DNA of 12,279 nucleotides from an uncultured Prevotella sp. (GCA_900314365.1 OMVH01000059.1:1-12279), one strand, 5' to 3'. Positions 1 through 7,926 are shown, counted from the first letter of the stretch. Notes: generated from the letters alone by a model not told the origin. A program made the numbers and translations.

Positions 1-50
1 AAGCGCTCGGATTTTCTCTATTTCGAGATTTTTATTTGTAAAGGATTCGG

Positions 51-65
51 TTAGCATTAGCATTA
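51..65. repeat. Short TTAGCA tandem repeat
   Basis: TTAGCA occurs twice in a row followed by TTA, directly next to and overlapping the first bases of the 56-nt repeat at 63-118. It may be part of the same larger repeat unit. The right-hand copy is cut by the window edge exactly where this tract would begin, so this cannot be tested here. Confidence 0.5.
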
Positions 66-118
66 TTTAACGCCCATTTTTCCGTATCAAAAATCAAAGT
101 TTTCCATTGCACACTCTC
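63..118 (+). repeat. 56-nt repeat, left copy
   Basis: This 56-nt stretch is the reverse complement of 12224-12279 at 54 of 56 positions; the mismatches are at 74 and 76. Similarity stops sharply after 118. It contains no open reading frame of note and no clear promoter box. It ends 254 nt before the tkt start codon. It could be a dispersed intergenic repeat or an upstream regulatory element. The family is not one I recognise. Confidence 0.85.
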
Positions 119-316
119 CCAATATGAAGCTCACATTCGCCCAAAAACAAGAAGCATTATTACCGACACACTGCAAATCAAATAGACCAGAAGTAATTGT
201 AGAACCAACACAACAGGAAATATAGTTGCCTCTCCCCCACCCCTCCACAGCCTCTCCACAGAGAGCCCAAAGAGCACCGACATGCGCACTATTCCGAGAA
301 AAAGCCCACGATTTTC

Positions 317-347
317 TTTGCTATTCCTCCCGTTTGCAGTATCTTTG
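317..347 (+). promoter_or_regulatory. Bacteroidetes-type promoter of tkt
   Basis: TTTG at 317-320 and TATCTTTG at 340-347, separated by 19 nt, match the known Bacteroides -33 (TTTG) and -7 (TAnnTTTG) consensus and spacing. Transcription would be expected to start at roughly 352-356. This leaves a leader of only about 17-21 nt before the preferred ATG at 373 and puts the upstream ATG at 355 almost exactly on the transcription start. Confidence 0.75.
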
Positions 348-372
348 CAAATGAATGCTTAACACTAATAAT

Positions 373-2391
373 ATGAATGATAAGAAGCTTATGAACCGTG
401 CGGCCGACAACATCCGCGTGCTGGCAGCCTCCATGGTTGAGAAGGCTAAGTCAGGACACCCCGGCGGTGCCATGGGCGGAGCCGACTTCATCAATGTGCT
501 CTTCTCCGAGTACCTGGTCTACGACCCCGATGACGCCACGTGGACTGGCCGCGACAGATTTTATCTCGACCCGGGCCACATGTCGCCGATGCTCTATTCA
601 GCACTTATGCTGCAAGGCAGGTTCGCCATGGACGAGCTCAAAGAGTTCCGCCAGTGGGGATCACCCACCCCAGGACATCCAGAGCTCAATTTGGCAAGAG
701 GAATCGAAAACTCCTCAGGGCCGCTGGGACAAGGACACACCTATGCTGCCGGTGCAGCCGTGGCCGAGAAATTCCTTGAGGCCAGACTTGGGCACGATGT
801 AATGCAGCACAAGATATACACCTATATCTCCGACGGAGGCATACAGGAGGAGATTTCACAAGGCACAGGCCGGCTGGCAGGTGCTTTAGGGCTCGACAAC
901 CTCATCATGTTCTACGATGCCAACGACATCCAACTCTCTACAGAGTGCACCGTTGTGACGCGTGAGGACACGGCCATGAAATACCGCTCCTGGGGATGGA
1001 ATGTCATGACCATCGACGGCAATGATGTCGACGAAATACGCAAGGCTCTTGATGCCGCCCTTAAAGAGACAGAGCGCCCCACGCTCATCATCGGCCACAC
1101 CGTGATGGGCAAGGGAGCCCTCAAAGACGACGGTACAAGCTATGAGCACAATGTGAAGACCCATGGAGCACCGTTGGGCGACGGTGCCTATCGCAACACG
1201 GTCACCAACCTTGGCGGAAACCCCGACGACCCGTTCCATGTATGGGATGACGTGCGGAAACTCTATCAGCATCGCAACGACGAGCTCCGAACCATAGTAG
1301 CGCGTCGCCGGGCTGCAGAGAGAGACTGGGCCGGGCGCAACCCCGAAAAGGCTGCACTCATGAAGGAATGGTTCTCAGGCAAGGCTCCTAAGGTGGATTG
1401 GAGCGGACTGAAGCTCAAGCCCAATGCCGCCACGCGAGTAGCTTCGCAGGCTTGCCTCAGTGTGCTGGCCGAACAGGTAGGCAACATGGTGTGCTCCTCT
1501 GCCGACCTCTGCAACAGCGACAAGACCGACGGCTTCCTCATGAAGACGAAGGAATTCAAACGGGGCGACTTCTCCGGAGCTTTCCTTCAGGCCGGCGTCA
1601 GTGAGCTCACCATGGCGTGCATGTGCATCGGCATGTATCTCCACGGCGGAGTCATCCCTGCCTGTGGCACATTCCTCGTATTCTCCGATTACATGAAACC
1701 CGCCATCAGAATGGCTGCCCTCATGGAGGTGCCCATCAAGTTCATCTGGACCCATGACGCCTTCCGCGTAGGCGAAGACGGCCCTACCCACCAGCCTGTG
1801 GAGCATGAGGCACAACTGCGCCTGATGGAGAAGATGCGCAATCATCACGGTAACGACAGTCTGCGCGTATTCCGCCCGGCCGATGTCCACGAAGCTGCTG
1901 TATGCTGGCAAATGGCCGTGGAAAACATGTCGACACCGACGGCACTCGTTTTCTCGCGGCAGGGCATCACCGACCTTCCCGAAGGAACCGACTATGAGCA
2001 AGCCCGCAAGGGAGCCTATATCGTGGCCGGTAGCGATGAGGATTTCGATGTCATTCTCTTAGCCTCCGGCTCTGAGGTGTCGACACTCGTTGCAGGCTCG
2101 GCCCTGCTCCGCAACGACGGCATCAAGGTGCGAATAGTCAGTGTACCGTCCGAAGGCCTCTTCCGCCGCCAGCCAAAGGAATATCAGGACCGGATTCTGC
2201 CTCCTGGCTCTCGCATATTCGGGCTCACCGCCGGCCTGCCCGTAACCCTCGAAAGCCTTGTGGGCTACAACGGACGTGTGTTTGGCCTGCCCAGTTTTGG
2301 CTACTCGGCACCCTACAAAGTGCTCGACGAGAAGCTCGGCTTCACAGCTGAAAACGTAGAGAAACAAGTAAAAGACTTCCTCAAGGCTTGA
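373..2391 (+). CDS. tkt: Transketolase
   Basis: Transketolase moves two-carbon units between sugar phosphates in the cytoplasmic non-oxidative pentose phosphate pathway, using thiamine diphosphate and a divalent metal. From ATG 373 the product is 672 aa, close to the usual ~660. Visible are the N-terminal SGHPGG (27-32), GPLGQG (116-121), an SDGG variant of the GDG cofactor motif (153-156) with metal ligands D154, N184 and I186, the catalytic glutamate in GVSELTM (E411), and GEDGPTHQPVE with the active-site histidine (H473). E411 and H473 fall at the same numbers as in the E. coli enzyme. An in-frame ATG at 355 would add six residues, but it sits at the predicted transcription start and the family normally begins near MNDKKLM, so 373 is preferred. 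rpiB, an enzyme of the same pathway, follows 81 nt downstream. Confidence 0.96.
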   Translation: MNDKKLMNRAADNIRVLAASMVEKAKSGHPGGAMGGADFINVLFSEYLVYDPDDATWTGRDRFYLDPGHMSPMLYSALMLQGRFAMDELKEFRQWGSPTPGHPELNLARGIENSSGPLGQGHTYAAGAAVAEKFLEARLGHDVMQHKIYTYISDGGIQEEISQGTGRLAGALGLDNLIMFYDANDIQLSTECTVVTREDTAMKYRSWGWNVMTIDGNDVDEIRKALDAALKETERPTLIIGHTVMGKGALKDDGTSYEHNVKTHGAPLGDGAYRNTVTNLGGNPDDPFHVWDDVRKLYQHRNDELRTIVARRRAAERDWAGRNPEKAALMKEWFSGKAPKVDWSGLKLKPNAATRVASQACLSVLAEQVGNMVCSSADLCNSDKTDGFLMKTKEFKRGDFSGAFLQAGVSELTMACMCIGMYLHGGVIPACGTFLVFSDYMKPAIRMAALMEVPIKFIWTHDAFRVGEDGPTHQPVEHEAQLRLMEKMRNHHGNDSLRVFRPADVHEAAVCWQMAVENMSTPTALVFSRQGITDLPEGTDYEQARKGAYIVAGSDEDFDVILLASGSEVSTLVAGSALLRNDGIKVRIVSVPSEGLFRRQPKEYQDRILPPGSRIFGLTAGLPVTLESLVGYNGRVFGLPSFGYSAPYKVLDEKLGFTAENVEKQVKDFLKA

Positions 2392-2406
2392 TAGCTTTGT
2401 AATCCC

Positions 2407-2456
2407 GATATCCCTCCGCACCCTCGCTATAACCCGGCTGCGGAGGGTATCCTTTT
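2407..2456 (+). terminator. Hairpin between tkt and rpiB, possible leaky terminator
   Basis: CCCTCCGCA (2412-2420) pairs perfectly with TGCGGAGGG (2439-2447) around an 18-nt loop. The stem can extend by four pairs (GATA 2407-2410 with TATC 2448-2451) past a single bulged T. It is followed by CCTTTT. The short T-run and the absence of a convincing promoter before rpiB suggest partial termination or an RNA-processing/stability element, with some read-through into rpiB. Confidence 0.55.
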
Positions 2457-2472
2457 AGACACAAACTACAAT

Positions 2473-2919
2473 ATGATACAAGTAAAGACAGTAGGTCTGG
2501 CCAGCGACCACGCAGGCTACGACATGAAGGAGTTCGTAAAAAAGTATCTCACGGATAAAGGAATCCCTTTTAAGGACTATGGTACATTTACCAACGAGAG
2601 TTGCGATTATCCTGATTTCGCCCATGCTCTCGCCGAAGGCATAGAGCACGGCGAGGTCTATCCGGGTATTGCCATCTGCGGCACAGGCGAAGGCATGGCC
2701 ATGACACTTAACAAGCACCAGGGCGTTCGCGCCGGATTGGTGTGGGAGCCCGAGATAGCCCACATGACACGCCAGCACAACAACGCCAATGTGCTCGTCA
2801 TGCCCGGTCGCTATATCGATAACGATATGGCAACAAAGATAATGGACGAATTCTTTGCTACCGACTTCGAAGGAGGTCGCCATCAGCGCCGTGTCAATAA
2901 GATACCCTGTTTCAAGTAA
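2473..2919 (+). CDS. rpiB: Ribose-5-phosphate isomerase B
   Basis: RpiB interconverts ribose 5-phosphate and ribulose 5-phosphate in the cytoplasm, supplying the pentoses used by transketolase. The 148-aa product has the usual length of the RpiB/LacAB sugar-phosphate isomerase family. SDHAGY lies at 11-16, YPDFA at 46-50, and the catalytic cysteine C69 in GIAICGTGEGMAMTLNK. H102 in TRQHNNANVLVMPGR corresponds to the active-site histidine, and GGRHQRRV near the C-terminus provides the phosphate-binding arginines. It starts at the first ATG, directly upstream of the conserved N-terminal strand, with no Shine-Dalgarno sequence. It probably shares the tkt transcript, although a hairpin lies in the 81-nt gap. 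Some family members act on other sugar phosphates such as allose 6-phosphate, but placement next to tkt favours the ribose enzyme. Confidence 0.95.
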   Translation: MIQVKTVGLASDHAGYDMKEFVKKYLTDKGIPFKDYGTFTNESCDYPDFAHALAEGIEHGEVYPGIAICGTGEGMAMTLNKHQGVRAGLVWEPEIAHMTRQHNNANVLVMPGRYIDNDMATKIMDEFFATDFEGGRHQRRVNKIPCFK

Positions 2920-2984
2920 CCTGCTGAAGAATGCGAGCGGCTCTGCATGGGCGGAAACCACACAAGTCTCTTGCTTCCAACTAT

Positions 2985-3761
2985 ATGAACAGAACTGACT
3001 TTCGCTTCGAAATCTGTGCCAACGGTGTTGAGAGCTGTCTGGCTGCCCAAGAGGGAGGTGCCGACAGAGTGGAATTGTGCGCTGGCATTCCTGAGGGAGG
3101 CACCACACCCTCCTATGGTGAGATTGCTACAGCACGCGAATTGCTTCGCACGACCCGCCTGCACGTGATTATTCGTCCACGCGGGGGAGACTTCGTCTAC
3201 AGTCCCTTGGAAATCCGCCGTATGGCTCTCGACATCAAGATATGCCGACAGCTCGGTGTTGACGGTGTCGTCATAGGATGTCTCACTCCCGAAGGCCTCA
3301 TCGACCATGAGGCGTGCCGCATGCTGATAACCGAAGCAGGCAGCATGAGCCTCACGTTCCACCGTGCCTTCGACCGTTGCGCCCATCCCTCGCAGGCTCT
3401 CGAAGAACTCATTGGCCTCGGATTCAGCCGCATCCTCACATCTGGTCAGCAACCTACAGCCGTCCAAGGCGTGGACTTGCTCCGTGAACTCCACCGGCAG
3501 GCCCACGGACGCATTCATATTCTGGCTGGATGCGGTGTCAATGAGAGCAATATTTACGAAATCTATCAAGCCACCGGCATCCACGAGTATCACTTTTCAG
3601 CCCGCGAGAAGACAGTCCGGACTAATGTCTTGGCCAATCCCAATGTCTATATGGGCAGCCCCGACACCGACGAGTCATCGCTCAGCTACACTACAAGACG
3701 ACGTGTGGAGGATACCATCGCAGCCCTCATCACCCCTCAACAAACCACCATGAAGTCATGA
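2985..3761 (+). CDS. cutC: CutC family TIM-barrel protein
   Basis: This is a 258-aa CutC-family (PF03932) protein of normal length, cytoplasmic with no signal peptide. Hallmarks are FEICANGVESCLAAQEGGADRVELCAG near the N-terminus (8-34), VIIRPRGGDFVYS (61-73), GVVIGCLTPEG (94-104), TFHRAFD (124-130), ILTSGQ (150-155) and ILAGCGVNESN (179-189), as expected along a TIM barrel. The name comes from a proposed copper-homeostasis role in E. coli that has since been questioned, so the molecular function remains unknown. An in-frame ATG at 2931 would add 18 residues with no family character; ATG 2985 sits right before the conserved start and is chosen. The gap from rpiB is 65 nt, and the stop overlaps the next start codon (ATGA), indicating translational coupling with the secreted protein downstream. 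Confidence 0.93.
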   Translation: MNRTDFRFEICANGVESCLAAQEGGADRVELCAGIPEGGTTPSYGEIATARELLRTTRLHVIIRPRGGDFVYSPLEIRRMALDIKICRQLGVDGVVIGCLTPEGLIDHEACRMLITEAGSMSLTFHRAFDRCAHPSQALEELIGLGFSRILTSGQQPTAVQGVDLLRELHRQAHGRIHILAGCGVNESNIYEIYQATGIHEYHFSAREKTVRTNVLANPNVYMGSPDTDESSLSYTTRRRVEDTIAALITPQQTTMKS

Positions 3762-6340
3762 GAAAAATCATTCTCTCCCTACTCCTCACTTGCCTGTCAA
3801 CCATAGCGGTTGCCGGCAATTTCATCAGTGACCCTACCTACCGAAGAGCTATGGAAGCCACTTTCAACAAACGAATGGGCACCATAGGCAGGCAGTTCGT
3901 CAACATACCATCCACTGCTACGGCTGAGGAAACGGAGATGCTCCATTTCCTCTATGCCTACATGACGCTCGCCGACTTCACCGACTACTCCACCGATTTC
4001 TATCTCTCCAACGTTCGTGCCACCTTACAGGCACGCAGAGAAATGCCTTGGGGCAAGGACATTCCGGAGCTTATCTTCCGTCATTTTGTTGTTCCGCTGA
4101 GAGTGAACAATGAGAACTTGGACAGCAGCCGCACCGTCTTCTACAAAGAGCTGAAGGACCGCGTGAGGAATCTTCCGATGAAGGAGGCCATCCTTGAAGT
4201 GAACCACTGGTGCCACGAGCACGTCACCTATCATCCCTCCGATGCGCGCACATTGGCGCCATTGGCCTGCTACAGAACAGCGCTGGGACGATGTGGTGAA
4301 GAGAGTACCTTCACTGTGGCAGCCCTCAGAGCAGTGGGCATCCCGGCCCGACAAGTCTATACACCTCGCTGGGCTCATACCGACGACAATCATGCCTGGG
4401 TGGAAGCATGGGCCGACGGCCGTTGGTGGTTCATTGGAGCCTGTGAACCCGCACCTGTGCTCAATCTTGCTTGGTTCAACGAGCCAGCCGCCCGTGGCTT
4501 GCTCATGCACACACGTGTGTTCGGCGACTACCGTGGCCCGGAAGAGGTAGTGTTGCGCACTGCCGGATTCACAGAAATCAATCTTGTTGCCAACTATGCT
4601 AAGACAGCCCGCGCAGACTTCCATATCCTCGATGAAGCAGGCAAACCTGTTGAGGGAGCACGTGTGGAGTTCAGAATATATAACTACAACGAATTCTATC
4701 CTGCAGTCACGAAATACACCGACAGCAAGGGACAGACCAGCCTCACCGCAGGCCTTGGCGACATGCTTGTCTGGGCCTCCAAGGACGGCAAGTTTGGCGT
4801 GAGGAAGGTGAGCTTCGGCAAGGATAACAGCGTTGATATTACTCTTCGCAAGGGTGGTAACTGGGCTGAATATACGGCCTTCGACCTTACTCCGCCGGCA
4901 GGAAAAGCAAACCTTCCGGAAGTGACTGCTGCACAGGACGCAGAAAACAAACGGCGCATGGCGGCAGAGGACTCCATACGCAAAGCTTACGAAGGAACAT
5001 TCTATCAGGGTGAGACAGAATCAGAATTGGGCAAGATGCTCAAGCAGTCGCGCGGCAACTGGCAGGTCATCAGACAGTTTGTCGACCGTCACCAGGGCAA
5101 CGAAAGGGAAAGGGCCCTGGGCATCCTGCGGTCGATTAGCGAGAAGGATCTAAGAGACATGCCGATGGCTATCCTCGAGGATAATTTCAACGCGCGCAGC
5201 AGTCAGCTCTGTCCCCGCGTGGAGGATGAAATGATAATCACTCCTTTCAAATGCTTCCTGCAGGATGTGTTTCCCAAGAAGCAGGCCGATGCCTTCCGCA
5301 GTGACCCCGCGCTGCTCGCAGAGTGGGTCAGAAAGAACATTCGGCTGACCACCGAGAAAGAACTGCTGAACATCCCGCAGACTCCTGTCGGTGTGTGGCG
5401 TTCACGAATAGCAAACGACAGGTCGCGCGGCATTTTCTTCGTTGACCTCGCAAGGAGCCTCGACATCGAAGCTCGCAAGGATGTCGTAACAGGCAAGATA
5501 CAGTACAAGAAAAATGGCCAGTGGGTGGATGTCGCTTCTGGCGAGGCTAACCAGCAGGCAGCCCCCACGGGGAAACTTCTTATCAACTATACTCCAACAA
5601 CGCATCAGCCAGACCCAAAATATTTCTATAACTTCACCATCTGTCAACTGACCCCCGACGGTTCATCCTCAACGCTCAACTACGAAGAGGCCGGCGATGG
5701 CAGTAAGGCTGATCCGAGTTGGGAAAACACCTTCAAGAAGGGTGTCGACATTGCTGAAGGGACTTATCTTCTCATTGCAGGCACCCGTCTTGCCAGTGGC
5801 AAAGTGCTCGCAAGAACCCGTGAGTTCACTATCAGCAAAGGAAAGACTACCGACGTGACCCTTTCATTCCCCGAGGCTAAGGAAGAGCCGTCGGTGATAG
5901 GAAGCTTCAACAGCGAGTCAAGGTTCCTCATGGACGACAAAGATGTGAGTGTACTCTCTCAAACCGGGCGAGGCTTCTTCATAGTCGGTGTCGTAGCCCC
6001 GGGCGAGGAGCCTACCAGTCACGCCCTGCGTGATATCTCCAAAGTAAAGGACGGTATCGACACATGGGGCCGCCCCATGATACTGCTGTTTGAGAGCGAG
6101 TCGGATAAGAATCGCTATCTGAAATCGGACTTCGGGAAGATGCCTGGAAGAACCGTTATCGGTGTAGATAAAGACGGAAGCATCCGCAAACAGATTGCCA
6201 AAGAAATGCACATGCCCAATGCAAGACAGCTGCCCATGTTTATCGTTGCCGACACTAATAATAAGGTAGTGTTCTCATCACAAGGCTACACCATCGGCCT
6301 GGGCGATCAGTTGCTCAATGTCGTAAACAAGCTCAAGTAG
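3758..6340 (+). CDS. Secreted transglutaminase-like multidomain protein
   Basis: An 860-aa exported protein of unknown role. Residues 1-19/20 form a Sec signal peptide (MRK, hydrophobic core, cleavage near AVAG-N); C12 does not sit in a good lipobox, so a periplasmic or secreted soluble protein is likelier than a lipoprotein. Residues ~125-235 form a transglutaminase-like cysteine-protease-fold core (PF01841 type) with C179 in GRCGEES, GIPAR at 194-198 and H212 in NHAWVEAW; the third catalytic position appears to be E230 (GACEP) rather than Asp. Residues ~284-365 resemble a carboxypeptidase-regulatory or Ig-like beta domain. A mostly helical stretch (~390-520) leads to a second, degenerate transglutaminase-like core (~523-595) with D554 where Cys is expected. 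Then come a beta-rich region (~605-705) and a C-terminal thioredoxin-like fold (~772-860) with a cis-proline-like LPMF but no CxxC. It may bind or cleave peptides or glycopeptides; the substrate is unknown. It overlaps cutC by ATGA and ends at a strong terminator. Confidence 0.85.
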   Translation: MRKIILSLLLTCLSTIAVAGNFISDPTYRRAMEATFNKRMGTIGRQFVNIPSTATAEETEMLHFLYAYMTLADFTDYSTDFYLSNVRATLQARREMPWGKDIPELIFRHFVVPLRVNNENLDSSRTVFYKELKDRVRNLPMKEAILEVNHWCHEHVTYHPSDARTLAPLACYRTALGRCGEESTFTVAALRAVGIPARQVYTPRWAHTDDNHAWVEAWADGRWWFIGACEPAPVLNLAWFNEPAARGLLMHTRVFGDYRGPEEVVLRTAGFTEINLVANYAKTARADFHILDEAGKPVEGARVEFRIYNYNEFYPAVTKYTDSKGQTSLTAGLGDMLVWASKDGKFGVRKVSFGKDNSVDITLRKGGNWAEYTAFDLTPPAGKANLPEVTAAQDAENKRRMAAEDSIRKAYEGTFYQGETESELGKMLKQSRGNWQVIRQFVDRHQGNERERALGILRSISEKDLRDMPMAILEDNFNARSSQLCPRVEDEMIITPFKCFLQDVFPKKQADAFRSDPALLAEWVRKNIRLTTEKELLNIPQTPVGVWRSRIANDRSRGIFFVDLARSLDIEARKDVVTGKIQYKKNGQWVDVASGEANQQAAPTGKLLINYTPTTHQPDPKYFYNFTICQLTPDGSSSTLNYEEAGDGSKADPSWENTFKKGVDIAEGTYLLIAGTRLASGKVLARTREFTISKGKTTDVTLSFPEAKEEPSVIGSFNSESRFLMDDKDVSVLSQTGRGFFIVGVVAPGEEPTSHALRDISKVKDGIDTWGRPMILLFESESDKNRYLKSDFGKMPGRTVIGVDKDGSIRKQIAKEMHMPNARQLPMFIVADTNNKVVFSSQGYTIGLGDQLLNVVNKLK

Positions 6341-6358
6341 AGGCAATCCCTCTCATGC

Positions 6359-6405
6359 AAAGAAAGCCACCGTCGAGAACGCTCTGCTCGCCGGTGGCTT
6401 TCTTT
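6359..6405. terminator. Bidirectional intrinsic terminator
   Basis: AAAGAAAGCCACCG (6359-6372) pairs perfectly with CGGTGGCTTTCTTT (6392-6405), 14 bp, extendable to 15 by C6358-G6406. CGAG (6374-6377) and CTCG (6387-6390) form a small inner stem. The A-rich left arm and T-rich right arm make it usable in both directions. It lies 18 nt after the secreted-protein stop and 20 nt after the pyk stop, so it should end both convergent transcripts. Confidence 0.85.
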
Positions 6406-6424
6406 GTAAAGCTTGGATGGAAGT

Positions 6425-7888
6425 CTACTTACGAGGTTCCATGTCCTTTTCACTGTAAGGGAAGTGGAAATCGTAGGACTTGTCGAACACTTCTCTCACC
6501 TTGTTTATTTCGAGCAATGTCGTGCCCCCGCCCTCACCGAAGGTGCCGCTCAGATAGGCAATCTTATCGTCGAGACCAATATATCCTTTCTGTCGCAGCA
6601 TTCTCAAGGCTGCCGTAAAGAGATGTTCCGGTGAAGTATGAGCCTTTTGGTAGATAGGAATCACCCCGTAGCTGAGGTTGAGCCAACGCTGTGTCTTTTC
6701 CTTGTAGCAGATAGCCAATACTGGCATCGGACCGCGGAAAGCAGCCAGACAGCGGGCCGTCTGCCCCGTTCCACTGTCAGTGATGATACCTTTCACACCC
6801 AGTTTCTTAGTGGCCTCTATGGCGCAATGAGCCAGGAACTGGCGCTGGTCATTGGCATCACGCTGGCTCAGCTCGGCATCGTCGAAAGGCAAACGGTCGT
6901 TCTCAGCCTGTTCGGCTATGCGAGCCATCGTCTGAACGGCCTCCAGGGGATATTTGCCTGAAGCTGTCTCCCCGCTCAACATCAAAGCGTCGGTGCGATA
7001 GAAGATGGCATTGGCAATATCGGTCACCTCAGCCCGCGTAGGCCTCGGATTCGTAATCATGGTGTGCAGCATCTGTGTGGCCACAATGACGGGCTTCTTT
7101 TCGAGCACACATTTTCTAATGATACGACGCTGGATACCAGGAATCTTCTCTATGGGCACTTCTATGCCAAGGTCGCCACGCGCCACCATGACACCGTAAG
7201 AAGCAGCGATAATCTCGTCGATATTGTCGACACCCTCCTGATTCTCTATCTTTGAAATTATCTTGATGTCACTTCCATGATCGTCGAGCACCTTCTGGAC
7301 AGCAGCCACATCAGCAGCATTCCGCACGAAGGAATGTGCTATGAAGTCGACATCCTCCTCAATGGCAAGCAGGATGTTGCGCCGGTCCTTCTCCGTAAGA
7401 GCAGGCAAATCAATGTGCTCGCCCGGAACGTTCACACTCTTGTGGGCACCCAACACGCCGTCGTTCTCACAACGCGCAACAAGCATCGGGCCTTCGCACT
7501 CCATGACATCGAAACTCAGGGTGCCGTCGTCGACAAGGACATGGTCACCCACTTTTACATCGCGCGCAAAGTCGGGGTACGAGACATTGATGATGTCGTG
7601 CGACGTTTCCATCTCCGGGCGGCCGAAGATTTTCACCACGTCGCCCGTCTTATATTCGATAGGAGCCTCCACATTGGTAGTTCTCACTTCGGGTCCCTTG
7701 GTGTCGATGAGCAGGGCGATATGGGGCGAAACGGCCCTCACATTGCGTATGATAGTTCTGATTCCTTCTTCCGTGGCATGGGCCGTGTTGATGCGTACCA
7801 CGTTCATGCCAGCAAAGAAAAGCTTGCGCAGAAAGTCAACCTCGCATCTGCGGTCGCTGATGGAGCATACAATCTTAGTCTGTTTCAT
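6425..7888 (-). CDS. pyk: Pyruvate kinase
   Basis: Pyruvate kinase transfers phosphate from phosphoenolpyruvate to ADP, the last step of glycolysis, in the cytoplasm. The product is 487 aa, a normal length. It shows MKQTKIVCSISD at the N-terminus, IDTKGPEVRT (61-70), the catalytic lysine region SKIENQEG (K213, E215), VARGDLGIE with metal ligand D239, ATQML with T271, NPRPTRAEVTD (280-290) and LSGETASGKYP (304-314), followed by the C-terminal allosteric-type domain. The usual NFSHG motif is NTAHA (34-38), so the serine that helps bind K+ is alanine, yet E67, the residue linked with K+ dependence, is kept. An in-frame ATG at 7957 would add 23 residues but lies upstream of the predicted transcription start; ATG 7888 matches the family start. 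It is a single-gene unit, convergent with the secreted protein gene and divergent from the WecA-like gene. Confidence 0.96.
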   Translation of the reverse strand: MKQTKIVCSISDRRCEVDFLRKLFFAGMNVVRINTAHATEEGIRTIIRNVRAVSPHIALLIDTKGPEVRTTNVEAPIEYKTGDVVKIFGRPEMETSHDIINVSYPDFARDVKVGDHVLVDDGTLSFDVMECEGPMLVARCENDGVLGAHKSVNVPGEHIDLPALTEKDRRNILLAIEEDVDFIAHSFVRNAADVAAVQKVLDDHGSDIKIISKIENQEGVDNIDEIIAASYGVMVARGDLGIEVPIEKIPGIQRRIIRKCVLEKKPVIVATQMLHTMITNPRPTRAEVTDIANAIFYRTDALMLSGETASGKYPLEAVQTMARIAEQAENDRLPFDDAELSQRDANDQRQFLAHCAIEATKKLGVKGIITDSGTGQTARCLAAFRGPMPVLAICYKEKTQRWLNLSYGVIPIYQKAHTSPEHLFTAALRMLRQKGYIGLDDKIAYLSGTFGEGGGTTLLEINKVREVFDKSYDFHFPYSEKDMEPRK

Positions 7889-7926
7889 ATACTTCGCAAT
7901 AGTTGTATTACCTATATTATACAGTG

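Larger units (their letters stand above)
1..372. other. Non-coding leader region upstream of tkt
   Basis: No convincing gene is visible here. The stretch holds a short hexamer run (51-65), one copy of a 56-nt repeat (63-118), an A/C-rich stretch with no structure I can support (119-316), and the tkt promoter (317-347). A C-rich part near 230-262 repeats the motif CTCCACAG about twice, which looks like simple sequence. Whatever gene lies to the left is outside the window. Confidence 0.7.

Noticed and set aside
1375..2001. 208-codon open frame on the minus strand opposite tkt
   Set aside because: It is antisense to conserved transketolase motifs. Its composition looks like a mirrored coding frame and it has no promoter.
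2392..2399. TAGCTTTG just after the tkt stop as a possible rpiB promoter
   Set aside because: It fits the -7 consensus, but there is no TTTG-like element 19-21 nt upstream and it overlaps the end of tkt, so chance is likelier.
2455..3593. Long minus-strand open frames opposite rpiB and cutC
   Set aside because: Both are shadows of conserved plus-strand genes and their translations show no recognisable domains.
4025..4624. 199-codon minus-strand frame opposite the transglutaminase-like gene
   Set aside because: It overlaps the catalytic core of a clear gene and has no independent support.
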